Positions 43,701-54,617 of a stretch of 64,000 nucleotides of DNA are shown piece by piece. The DNA comes from Coniella vitis (taxonomy: Eukaryota; Ascomycota; Sordariomycetes; Diaporthales; Schizoparmaceae). The notes beneath the pieces are model-generated. The model saw only the letters and a list, made by a program, of their open reading frames with translations. It did no database searches and was not told the origin of the DNA. The stretch spans positions 434,001-498,000 of the forward strand of contig WUJK01000007.1 in NCBI GenBank assembly GCA_011317545.1, read 5' to 3'. Positions within the stretch are counted from its first letter, which is position 1. Every line of letters starts with the position of its first letter. The position numbers and the translations under genes were made by a program.

Positions 43701-46700
43701 TTTCCGCTGTCTCTGCGTTGTAGATCAAGTGTCGTGTCCCACAACATGCTTGGTATGGTACGGGGCACCGGCATCTCTTGGAGCTCATCGTCTCCTTCTT
43801 CGATCCCTACAATGATAGTCTGACGGTCAGAGTTCTGCTGCTCCTCCTCGTTCGACTCCTCGTAGTAGTCGTAGAACAAGTCGCTACCGGTGGAGTCACG
43901 TGGTGCGCCAAAGAAGCTGTTAGTCGACGGCACATTGTCGGTCTGCAAAAGAGTAGCAATTTTGACCAGCGTTGAGTCGTCAAAATCGTCGCCACTTTCG
44001 GAGCCCATGGAGCTGGAGTCATCGAAAAGCTCATCTCCTTCTTCGTCTTCATCGTCATCATCGAAAAAGGACGAGTTTTGAGATTCTTGGCTTTGTTGAG
44101 GCATTGCGTTCGGAGTTCTCGAAACCAGTGTGGCTCCGCTCGACATTGTGCCGGCTATTGGCGCGGCCCTCGTCCTTTGCGAGACAAATGGTGCATCGGA
44201 CTTTTCGCCCCAAGGAAACTGGAAAATACCAAGTGTATCGCGCTTGTTAGGCAGTGGCTGAGGGTCCTCAATGATATCTGCAAGGCCAGTGAACCGCTTG
44301 CTGCGGCGAGGCGGACGCTGTGTCAAAGGACGGGAGCTTGGGGCTGCCCGTGAGGCTTCAATGCTAGGTTTGTAGAAAGACGGGGCGTCTGTTTGTGGTA
44401 CCGGGGTATCCACAAGCCTCGTTCCCATGTTCTTGGATACGGAGGAACCCCACAAGGCAAAGTCCTCTCTTTCATTCGAAACCGGCTTTTGCCAAAGCTG
44501 TGAGCTGTGGATCAGTAGATCAGAGGTCTCCTTCCTTTGCGCAGGGCGGACCGAGAGGCCAGGTAGAATGGGCTCAATCATGGGAACGCGGAAAGGCTTT
44601 TCGGGCCGTACCCACATGAAGCCTTCAAGGATCTCTGGGGCCTGGGGTGCTGTCCACAATCCTGGGAGAGCAGAATCCGTTTCGGGTTGGCTTTCCAGCG
44701 TTGTTGAGAATCTGTCGCTGCGTGACGTGCCGAGCTCGGGTTCATACGGGGTCTCAATTGGTGGTGGGCTACCTAATTGAGACGAGAAACGCAAGAAATT
44801 CACACTCTGCCTGTGGCTAGGGCCTTGCGCACTCTGCAGGAACTCTTGCTCGGCTTCAGCCAACCTCTTCTGCCAGATGGTGGCCCGGCTGCCCGGTGGA
44901 ATACCGTCCATAGAATTGACAGAGGACCGCTGGGATAGGATGCTCATTAAGCGTGACCGGCGCGAGTCTCTCCAATTGAGGCTCATGTTTGATCGAGTCG
45001 ATGAGTTTCTCGACACGTTTTGTTGGCGCGCTGGTCCGTTCGCCAAGGAAGTGCGGCGCGACTCTAGGGCAGGCGACATCGCCAGGGTAGACAGCGAGTC
45101 ACGAGAGATGTCATTTTGCATGCCGCGCCAGCGTGTCTCCTGCATGCCCATCTCCGCCTCCAAATCGTTTAGCAGTGCTTGACGGCCGGGACTTTGAACA
45201 GCCGCTTGATCTACCACCTCATACTTTTTGAGCTGAGCCTCGATCTTTCTCAAGGCTTCACCCGGAGAGGGTAGTGGGGTGGGCTCGGCGGCTTTGAGCA
45301 TCGCTACCTGCTTGGCTGGTGTTGGTCTTTTACTGAGCGTCAACGGCTGAGGAGGAGGACCCCTTCTTGAGCCTCGTTTCTCCGAAAGCATCGAGAAACT
45401 AAGCGTCTCATCGCCTATGCGACGATGCCAGGAGCGCCCATCATCCCGAGGGGGCATGAGGAAATCATTTTGGCTGGATTGGGCGTCCCAAACAACGCTC
45501 GAATCCAGCATGATGGTCATTTCCTCGCTGTTCGTCAAAGCGGATGCTGCTCGGTTGTCTGAGGGCCTGTTCGTATTGACGACTTCGATCGCGCGGGCTT
45601 GTTGAACAGTCACTCCCATTTGTTGGATGGGCAGAGAATAGTAGACATTGGCCAGTCCCTCATCGTCCGAACTCGTAGTTGTTGATGCTGACTTGACCTC
45701 TGAAAAGACTGGTAACAACGGTGACGAAGCTCGTTTGGCATTGTGGATCATGCCCATATTCCCATAGCTTTCTGGACTGTTGGCACCGCCACCAGGCTCA
45801 CCCATGAGTTCTTGGTACGTGTTGAGAGAAACGCCTCTTTGGGAGTTCTGATCCTGTTCGCCATAGATACTGCGGATCTGAGCGATGGCCGTATTCCTTT
45901 TTGACCCTTCGAGCCTCGTGGCACGAGCTTCCGAATCTGCCAAAGTGGGCGAATCGTCGATGAAGGACCTCTCCATGATGGGAAGCGATGATCTGCGCTT
46001 ATATTGCCTTTCTGATGCTTCGTTGTCCATGGACACCAGGAATTTGACTTTTTCGTCAAATGTCATGCTCTTGGTGTCATTGGGAAGAGGCCGGTAGCCC
46101 TTGGCTGTTTGGGGCGGAGGAGGTAGTGGTGGGAGTTCCGTCGGACTGCCTGGTTCAAATGGCAGCAGTGATTTCCTATTCAGCAAGCTCCCTACCGACC
46201 TGGTCCTCCTATGCGGGTAGAAGCTGCCGTCCTCTTCGCGCTGCTTACGGGGGATGGGTCTCGGGCGGTTCACAACAGAAACGGCAGAGTTTGGCGGTTT
46301 TGCGTAGTAGGGAGCAGTCGAATATGTTATGGGATTGGCACCGTTGAGTGGCGCAGGCATCATGGCCTGCATGCCTCGCTCCTTGGCGGTGTCCATGACG
46401 CTGGCAACGAGTTCTGGGTCATCATAGACGATGTTGTTGACAAACATGACAGTCTCTTGTCGTAGTGACGCTGGATCCTCGGGTCGTCTTCGGAGTGACC
46501 TCGATCTAGGCGTCTTGGGAAGACCAGCCGTAGCACGTTGTTGAACTGGGGTTTTGGGAGCCAAGGTCGTTGACGATGCAGTAGAGGAATCTGTCGGGCT
46601 TTGGTTTGGCGACCGTCGTCGGAGGTCGTCGCTCGCGGGTGACACCCAGGCGCCCGTAGTGGCAGCAGATGCATTGTCGTCTTGCTGCTGAAGGACGGCC

Positions 46701-48321
46701 TCCTTGCGGACCACTGTTGGTACTCTGGTAAGGTTATTCTGCGGACTAACGCTTCTATACGCCCGTGTAGGGGGGGCGGAAAAGCCTGGTGGAATTCCCA
46801 CAGGGCCTTGGGAAGAAGCAGCAGCCATGGCTTGCATAGCCGGCAACCCCCTGGGGGCAGCGAGTGCCCTTTTCTCCCTCTCCAACTGCGCTGCGGTCGC
46901 CAAGTCCATGGTAGCCACCTTGTCGAGCGGATTGGGTCCGCCTTCTTGCAGCATGGGGTAGGAAATGGCCAGCTTTCCCACTGTGATCGAGCTCGCTGGT
47001 GCCTTGCTCGAGCTGCTGAAGAAGGACTTCTTGTCGGGGCCGTTCCTGGAGACTGGCTGCAAAGGGGCCCTGGCCGTCTGCACGGAGAAAGGCATCTTCT
47101 CCTGCATAAAGTCTTGTGCGCCAAGCTCGCGGGATCCTATCAGCATGGCGGGCTGGACACTGTTCGGGCGACCGGGTATCGGCACTTTTCTGGGCTGAAC
47201 AAAGGCAGTCATGGAGTTGAGCTGCTCTGTCTTTAGGTCTTCGTACCGACTCGGCGGGTAGTAGTCGTCGGAAGCCGAGGTGGAATATGACCGTGCTCGT
47301 ATGACAGGCCGCGGCGATGGCGCCTCGGGGAGCCGTTGCTCTCGGTCATTTCGACCTGGGCCCATGAACTTGGGAGATGTGGAAATCAAAATGGCTTTAC
47401 CACGTTAGTCTACTCTACCAATATCATGTCGAAATCGGGAGCCACCCCAAGAGATGGATGCCTTAGGCTTACCGAGCAAAATGGAGAGACCAGTTGCAGG
47501 TATGACAGTTCTCAAGAAGAAGTTGGTGTAGGCGAGTCCCAACAGCATGGCAACACTGGTCTGGTAGCAGAAGAGTGTGTTTGTTAGCAAGTATTCGTTT
47601 ACATTGGAGGCACATGGGGAACATGACAAGTATACGAACCGCAAGCCATATAACTAGCCCAACGACGAGGAGTGCCAACGACTTGGGACGGGCTTTCTGC
47701 TTTTCACCTTCCCTTTCCACAATGACATTCCGGTTGGCAAAAGCTGCAATAGCCAACGCCACAATGAACAATGCGTCGGCTGCCACGACGGCGAGGGCCA
47801 CAGCAAAGTTGGAGGATAGCGCGACGCAGGTAGCATCAAAAGCCGGCCTTGATAATGCAACAAAGACGACGCCGAGTGCGAGACGGCCAAACAGGAGAAT
47901 GTGAGCGGCAGTGCGCGCCGCCGAGACGCGGATGCCATCGAAAATGACCCAAAGACTGAACTGCTCCATGGTGATGCGTGCCAGCTGGTCGAAGGCTGTG
48001 GTGAAGATGATTCCGATCTGACATGCTTGGGTCGAGGTCGGATCTATTAGTTCGGTTGCAAATTCAATCTGCGCCCATAAGGTGATACTAGCGAGGAAAA
48101 GAACGAGGGCCAGCCTCTTGCCGTCGCGGAAGACCGTCGAGCCATGGCCCCTGACGTTGGGGATCAGCGTCCCGAAGGCGGCATTGAAGAGATTTCCACT
48201 GTTGGACGGCGCGTTGTTCAGTATGCACGTCGTCGACTGCGCTGGGGGGCTGGGGGGACATGAGGATGACTGACAAGGTGAATGCAGCGATAAGCGTTGC
48301 GCTTGGGCCAGTGGTCGCCAT
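40793..48321 (-). CDS. Giant multi-pass membrane protein with Leu-Trp repeats and acidic coiled tail (unrecognised family)
   Basis: Exons 48321-47640, 47560-47473 and 47394-40793, introns 79 and 78 nt (the second with branch site CTAAC); about 2,460 residues. ATG 48321 gives a signal-peptide-like start (GPSATLIAAFTLSVIL), but the frame must shift by one base within two C6 runs (48244-48257) to reach the long frame. The next 250 residues hold about six membrane segments, for example LALVLFLASITLW, FAVALAVVAADALFIVALAI and SLALLVVGLVIWLA. All the rest is hydrophilic and Ser/Thr/Pro-rich: a region with many Leu-Trp pairs (about 44.7-42.1 kb), including four tandem units of about 82 aa, and an acidic tail with three copies of FYAQIEALEKKR (one has EQKR). 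I recognise no domain. A cortical or organelle scaffold tethered to membrane by its N-terminus is inference only. Confidence 0.8.
40881..41140 (-). repeat. Three tandem FYAQIEALE(K/Q)KR coding repeats
   Basis: The conserved coding block restarts at 40881, 41007 and 41124 (spacing 126 and 117 nt, i.e. 42 and 39 codons). Each unit is a short charged helix followed by a Glu/Asp-rich linker, at the C-terminus of the giant protein. Confidence 0.85.
42120..43150 (-). repeat. Four tandem ~82-aa Leu-Trp/GRTEFRTT repeats
   Basis: Four units with the pattern LLWSAP ... TGLF ... SGRTEFRTT ... PAA ... RKPRS ... SLWM ... NWL. Equivalent positions within the GRTEF block lie near 43057, 42810, 42564 and 42276, so spacing is about 246, 246 and 288 nt. 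Unit 4 (nearest the C-terminus) is the most diverged (GRTQFRCT). Confidence 0.85.
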
Positions 48322-50063
48322 GGTGATGATGGTGACACCAGGCGGCGACAAGGAAAAGGAAGAGAAGCAGCCCAATCAATGGGACGGTGAAGGAACAGAA
48401 AAGAGAATCAAGGAGAACGTAAAGACTTCATCATGTCGCGGTCATCAGGCACGAGTGGCAACATTCACACCCAGACTCGTGGCGTGCACAGCAGGAACTG
48501 CCGTCTTGGTCGGTGGACTCAACTTTTGGATGTGGATATGGTTGTTGAGTTGTTGGTGACAACAATTCTGTAAATCTGTATTGGAGCACGGCCCAAAGAC
48601 AGATAGACAAAGGGAGGAAGCAGAAGGGAGACAGACGAGCAGATCAACAGACCTACCTACCTACCTCCCTCCTGAGCCACCGCGTAGCCAGATCCTGCCG
48701 TTAGTACCATCCCTGGCATCTCATGTGGTCCCCTCACGATTTTCCCGGCGCAAGGCTGAAGATGCCCACCCTGCATGCAAGGTCAACGGTGCAACGGCAA
48801 GCGAGGGCGCGCAGCTCAAACAGCGGGTGGGGGGAGACAGACAGGCGAACAGCAGGTAGCGCGATTGGTGGAGGCGGCTGTCAGAGCAAAGCCTGGCAAG
48901 ATCTGGCAAGCCTGGACAAGGCTAGTATAGCAGCAGCGCCAAGTGTGGCTGCGGGGCGAATGTGCATCGTGGCCCTGGCGCGTGGTGTTTCACTTGAAAC
49001 CTGGCCTGTTGCAAGAGCAGCACCAGCAAGCTGCATCCGAGGGCAATCCGCCGCGGTGACCCCTGCGCCTTCCAGAGGACCTGTTTCGTGTTGCTGGTGG
49101 GGGAGGACATCGCGATAAAGACGGGCAGCAAGGTGGGAAAAATAGATTTTGTTGGTCGCTCCGCATATTGCTGGCTTTCCTGGTTGAACATTGATAGATC
49201 CGTCCGTAATAAGGTGGACGCTAGCACCATTTGGTTGTCTGATTAATCAACAGGTTCCTGACCATGTACTCGGGTACATGGTATACATACCCTGATACCT
49301 AACCCTGCTAGAACTGATCAGCGTGCATGTCTGGATCTCTCCGTCAACCTCTAAATGAAGCACATCATACGTACAAGATTGTGTCAAGACACTTGGCTCG
49401 CAGTATATTGCAGACCACGCTATCGCACGACTGGCTAGGCCTGCCAGGATCGCGGCCGACTACTATGTATGGTGACCGGCATACGCGCTGTCTTTACAAT
49501 TGTCAGAACATGTACATCTGCCAATCGCGTATTTTCTCTACAGTGTCAAGACGCAGTACCACATATACCATGGAGAGCTTCAGTTTTTTTTTTTTTTTTT
49601 TTAGTCCAGGATTAGCTGGGTGTGACCAGTTGTACATCGCCTAGACATGTACCATAGCAGGTGTGGTCGTCCGGAGGAGGCAACGAAGCCCGCTAAATCA
49701 ATCCCCATAAAACTGGCCCCATCGTCCCTTGTTTTTTCTTCCAAGAGCTCGCCTCCGTCTCCTTGAAACTCGTGCGCTTCCCTGATCATCCCTTCTAAAC
49801 GCCTGACTTGCAACATCGATTCTTCCGACTTGTTGACGAATCCTTCCTCTGATGGGGTGCATTCGGGTGGCTCTCGTGGCGAAGTATGCCGTTGGCCGAG
49901 GGGGCTACCGAGTGGGAAATGCCAAGAGATGTACGTTGTGATGACCAGAAACATCTGTACATGTCCAAATTTGCATGGATTCGAGATCCTGTATATGCCA
50001 TATATACCTTCCTGCTGCAGGTTGATAGAAGCTCCTTTCCATAGCAAGCTCGCTTGCTTTCAG
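48322..50063. other. Intergenic region upstream of the giant protein gene
   Basis: 1.7 kb: leader and promoter of the giant protein gene on one side, 3' flank of the spermidine-synthase-like gene on the other. Contains (CCTA) repeats at 48651-48664, a T18-19 tract (49585-49603), one TACTATGTA motif (49461-49469) and a perfect 9-bp inverted repeat (49261-49282). No supported gene. Confidence 0.55.
49261..49282. repeat. Perfect 9-bp inverted repeat
   Basis: ACCATGTAC and GTACATGGT separated by a 4-nt spacer (TCGG). Could form a short hairpin or be a dimeric protein site. Confidence 0.85.
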
Positions 50064-51976
50064 TTACCAGTTTTCCCACACGAAAGCAGGCAGTACCGTG
50101 CGCATCACGTCCCAGTGTCCCAAGGCGCTCTTCTCATGCCACTTTTCCAGCGCGGCCGTGTCGTTGTTCCTTAGTGTCTGCACTTTGCCCGACGATCGGA
50201 AGTCCTTGTCCGTGACCTCATGCCTAGGCGGCAGGAACATTTCTCGCGTCCGGCTCTGGAGCATGTCAGCTGCGGTGATTTTGCGGAACTGGACAGGGCT
50301 GTCTGTCTTGACACAGAAGATGACCATGTTGGTGAAATCGCGATTTTCCTGCTCGATAATCGCCTCCTCGCGTGCGTTTTCGCGGTATATACGACATGAC
50401 GGGAACACTTCGCGAATAGTCTGGACAACAATTTTTGGCGGAGGGAGCATAAAGTCTCCGGCGTAGTTCTGCACAACGTGGTTAGCGGTACTAAGCTCAG
50501 AAAGCCGCGCAGAAAAGAGTGCTCTTACAATGGCCACAACACCGTTTGGCTTCAACAAATGATGCAAATTTTGCAGAAACTCGAGCGTAAACAAAGGCAC
50601 CGGTTCGGCACCCCCCGTGAAAACATCGTGCACAATGTAGTCGAACTGCACAGTTCCTTCGTCCACAAGATCTTGGGTATATGTTATAGCATCGGCAATG
50701 ATGGGGGTGTGATTAGAAGGCAGTTGGAAGTACTTGGCCGCGAACTCGTGGACCACAGGGTCAATCTCAACCACGGTCGTGTCGACTCCATGCGCAACAA
50801 GTGCTGCTGGGAGGGTGCCGATCCCAAGTCCACTGGCGGACAGGTTAGTTTGACCCAATCGCTCGCTTGTGGCCTCTTTTTCTTTCCTCGTTGCCGCCAC
50901 CATCATCTCACACAGGGGAACGAGACTTACATGACGAGTGCTTTCGCTTCTGCATCCACGATAGGCTCTGGTGTCTCAACAAGACGCACAGCCTCAAGCA
51001 TCGTGAAGACGCCATAGATGGGCTCAGCAACCCGCTTGCCCTTGAACCGAATCCATTCCCCCCCCAGCAGACTATGGTCGGCTCGCATGACTCTGAATCC
51101 GCTCTCGATGCTATCCAAGACAGAGATATAGCCTGTATTCGACTCCTTTCTGTCAATAAGAACCCATTTGTTCGCAATCATTGTGCTGTTCAAGGACTGC
51201 ACCGCCATGGGTGTCATGATGTGGGTGTTGAAGACTGCTGTATGCAGCACGGCCGGGAGAACGAATAACAGGTACTTGGAAGGCGAGAATAGCGCATAGG
51301 AGGCGCTGAGAACAGTCTCCAACACAATGCGGGTAACAAAGACGCTCTGTCCAATACAATGGCCAAGTAGCTTGGCCGAGAAGGACTCGACAGATTTGTA
51401 ATAGGCGTATGACACGATTCCTGGAGCCGCATCGCGGACGAAGCCTGGCAGAGCGGACAGGTCGGCACCCTCGAGATAATTAGCAGTGCAGGACACTGAA
51501 AATATGATAAGAGGGACAACAGTCAGGAGCTCTGTGACAAAGGGGCCTTGGTGAGCGGTGAAGAAGCCGCTGAGCTTGAAGAGGTAGAACTGAGCCAGGG
51601 GAATATAGAATGCGATGATTGGCAAGGCATACGAAAGCCTGACGGGCACAAGGCGCCCGAGATGCAGGTTACATGCCCACCCGACAAAGAGAGCCGCCAC
51701 GACAAGCTTGTTGTGCCAGAGAGACACCGGAATAGAGCCATAGACGGGCGAGAGGGTGAGCTCCGAGACATTGGCGTAAATGGCAGTCAAGGCGATTAAT
51801 ACCAGCGACTTGAGATAGACGGCAGCTTGCTCCTGGCCCCATTTGAACCACGTCTCCTCCTTAGCCTTAGCCCGCAAGTCCCTGAGCTCCTTCTCAAACG
51901 ATTCCTGGGTGAAGGAAGAATTCACATCAGTTTGAACTGGCGGCTTTGCCTTCTTGGTCGTCCTCTTGAGTGGCAT
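50064..51976 (-). CDS. Membrane-anchored spermidine/spermine-synthase-like (PABS fold) protein
   Basis: Exons 51976-50931, 50832-50529 and 50468-50064; introns 98 and 60 nt; 584 residues. The first intron joins ALV to IGLGIGTLPAAL. N-terminus: a basic, soluble stretch (1-52), then six to seven hydrophobic segments between about 53 and 250 (for example SLVLIALTAIYANV, LSYALPIIAFYIPLAQ, FVTELLTVVPLIIFSVS). The C-terminal half has the Rossmann-type aminopropyl/methyltransferase fold: IGLGIGTLP (nucleotide loop), VVEIDPVVHEFA, DAITYTQ and FDYIVHDVFTGG. The catalytic D(S/D)SDP-like loop of true spermidine synthases is absent, so this is more likely a SpeE-like methyltransferase or unassigned enzyme than a polyamine synthase. 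Function is not known to me. Divergent from the Opi3 gene over 0.8 kb. Confidence 0.85.
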
Positions 51977-52779
51977 GGCGTCCAGAGGGGAGGAGGAGAG
52001 GAGGGGAGAACCGGATCGTGTAGTCCTCGGCGCAGATGAAATCGACCAAGGTCGACAGACGCGCTCCAGAGAAGAAAAGAAAAACGAATGGTATATAGAG
52101 GGATATTACAGAATGCTCAGCAACTAAAACGAAGGAAATAATTTAGTCAATCAACTTCTGCTGTCGAGGGTAGGCCCAGCTACTCCTGTCGCGAACACAA
52201 TTGCAAAGAAAGACGAGGTGGTGAAATGGTGCGAGGTTTTGGAGCGCTGTCAGATCTGACCAAGTGGTGGCACAGAGCTCATCAAGCCACAGTTGCGATC
52301 CCTGTCTCGCTCGCAAGAGTTGAAACGGCTCCAGCTGGGGGACCAAAGAAACGAACAAGACAAGGGGCAGAGGGGGTCAGCTGGGGCCCAAGTCCCACAA
52401 GGGCAAGGTACTGTCCATTCGGCTTTGTACCGCTGATTGCTAGTGCAGGGGCTAATGTATGTACTGCCTGTCCTTTTCGACATGTGATAGTACAATGTCA
52501 GTGTTAGGTAGCTGTCAGCTCGCAGAGCTTCTAAAGCCATTCTCCCACATGGCACAAATGACGTTGAAGCTGGCCTGCAGGGGAGCTCCAGTAGGAAGGT
52601 ACCAAGCTGCCCAAGCTGCTGTCCTCTTTTGTAACAAGCGTCAATAACCAGATAGTGTGAAATTTCTTTTTCTTCTTCCTGTTAAAAAGGCAACCTGTTC
52701 CTCCTGGCAGTGTACTTGCTTCTTGCTTTTGTTCTCTTCCCATTGATAGATTTTCTATTGTGCCCGCCCTCATTTGACA
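51977..52779. other. Divergent promoter region between PABS-like and Opi3 genes
   Basis: 803 bp between start codons facing away from each other. Nothing with coding support; both promoters must lie here. Confidence 0.6.
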
Positions 52780-53654
52780 ATGGCTCCCCTTCCACAACAC
52801 CACCAGCTGGTGGACCTTGGCCAGAAGAGCCTCTTTTGTGCGTCCACTGCCCTCTGCTCCCCACAATCTACTCAATGTTCTTCCCTTGAATCTGACAGGC
52901 AGCCTATCAGTATCCGCTGCCGCAATAGCATTCAACCCCACGTTTTGGAAGTGAGTTCGAAGCACAAGACTACTATGGCGGAGACAACGTGGGGCCATGC
53001 CAGTGTACATAATACGGTGATGCTAACCGGTTCGTTCCCAAATAGTATCGTCGCACGCCGGGGTCAGTCTACGCGTCCCTGTCCCTGCTGAGCGAGTCAA
53101 GCCTAGAATTCCGCCTCTGACCGATATACACAGAGTACCGCACGCGATTTCTGACCAAGGCATTTGGAGGCAACGCTAGAACAGCTTGCTATGCCCTCGC
53201 CGCGACCATCTTCTCCCTTGGCCTGTGCCGTGACTATCTGTACGAGCGAGCCCTGCGCCACCAACCTTCGCACCCCCTCCTCGAGACGCAGAACATCAAG
53301 TATGTCGCCTATGCTTTGATTGCTGCTGGCAACACGCTGGTTATCACGTCGACGTGGGCACTCGGCATTACGGGCACGTTTCTGGGTGATTATTTCGGCA
53401 TCTTGATGGACAACATGGTCACTGGATTTCCATTTAATGTATGCGATGCGCCCATGTACTATGGGTCCACGATGAGCTTCTTGGGTACGGCACTGCTCTA
53501 CGGCAAGCCGGCGGGCATATTGCTGACAGGGTGGGTTCTTCTGGTATATCTGGTTGCTCTGCAGTTCGAGAACCCCTTCACGGCCGCGATTTACGAGAAG
53601 CGCAACGCACAGAGAGCTTCTGGAAAGACTGGTGAGGACAAGAAGGAGCTGTAG
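52780..53654 (+). CDS. opi3: Phospholipid N-methyltransferase (Opi3/PEMT type)
   Basis: Methylates phosphatidyl-monomethylethanolamine (and the dimethyl form) to phosphatidylcholine in the ER membrane. Four exons: 52780-52837, 52899-52950, 53046-53062 (only 17 nt) and 53134-53654; introns 61, 95 and 71 nt; 215 residues (yeast Opi3 has 206). The small exon encodes IVARR and completes the family sequence FNPTFWN-IVAR-xEY; without it the phase does not close. Motifs: LVDLGQKSLF at the N-terminus, IAFNPTFWN, CYALAATIFSLGL, GTFLGDYFGIL, FPFNVCDAPMYYGST with the SAM-binding region, and ALQFENPFTAAIY near the C-terminus, with about four membrane segments. Where most family members have a longer R-x-PMY-x-GST context, this one has CDAPMYYGST. 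Complete and apparently functional. Confidence 0.93.
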
Positions 53655-54617
53655 AAGCACGTTACCAGCTTCGCCGCGGCAGTTGTCGTGCATGTTTTGC
53701 ATGTATGGCAAATTGATTGACTGAGGCGAGGCGTTTGGGTGTTACTTGCGGGATGCGAGCCGCCACTACAAGCATTTGTATGCAGATGTTCATTACCAGG
53801 CGGCGTGCACGCAATCTCCCGGTTGTTGTTCCCTCCATCTGGTGTCCCAAAATACGCAAGACTGGCAGTGCATTGCTCAGCCATGGCCCAGCAAGATCCA
53901 CTATGGGGGTGGATCCGGGGTATTTTCGTGATGACGGATAATTGCATTGTTACTATGTACAAGAAAATGTACACAGTACAAGGCTTTTGAATGATGATCG
54001 AGGTCTCACTCCCCCCAAAGTTAGGTCTACAAGACAAGTCCTACGCAGTTACTGCAGCCCATCTCACGAGTGCATGTACAAATGGCATGGTATCTCTGTG
54101 AGGAAGTACACGCACAAGCAAAAGATGTACAATATCGTGGCCTTTGTCCTTGGGTGAAGTGCCACTGCAAAATGGGCCTGTGAATGGTAGAAGTGCCTGG
54201 GAAGCCCAGGCCTTGAATCACCGAGGCACTGTTGGTGATTACCTAACCACTACTACCCAATACCCCGGCACGTACCACCTGCAGCCGTACGGGTACCACC
54301 ACATAGCTTATAGTGGCATATGCCGAGAACCTGCAGTGGGCCACAGCACTCGTCATGCCCTGTAAGTGCATAGTAAACTTTAGCGTCATACATTTTTATC
54401 GTTTGTCGACTTTTGCCTGGCAATTACAATTACTCACGCATCCCGTCACCGCCCGACCACCCGACCACGTCCCCGCCTCTGCTGCCATCTTCGCCTTGCC
54501 TTACCACTATCGGCTCTCCTTGTGCTTCGCGACGAGTTAGTCCCATGGAATTGGTGTTAGGACGATCATTGCAACCCTTGATTGCGACGGCGTGGCGGTC
54601 ATTCTACGGTGCCGACC
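53655..54617. other. Intergenic region between Opi3 and Nramp genes
   Basis: 963 bp between same-strand genes; no coding support. Contains one TACTATGTAC copy (53951-53960). Confidence 0.6.

Noticed and set aside
50064..50930. True spermidine synthase
   Set aside because: The nucleotide-binding loop is present but the aminopropyl-transfer Asp motif is not recognisable and the protein has a large membrane domain.
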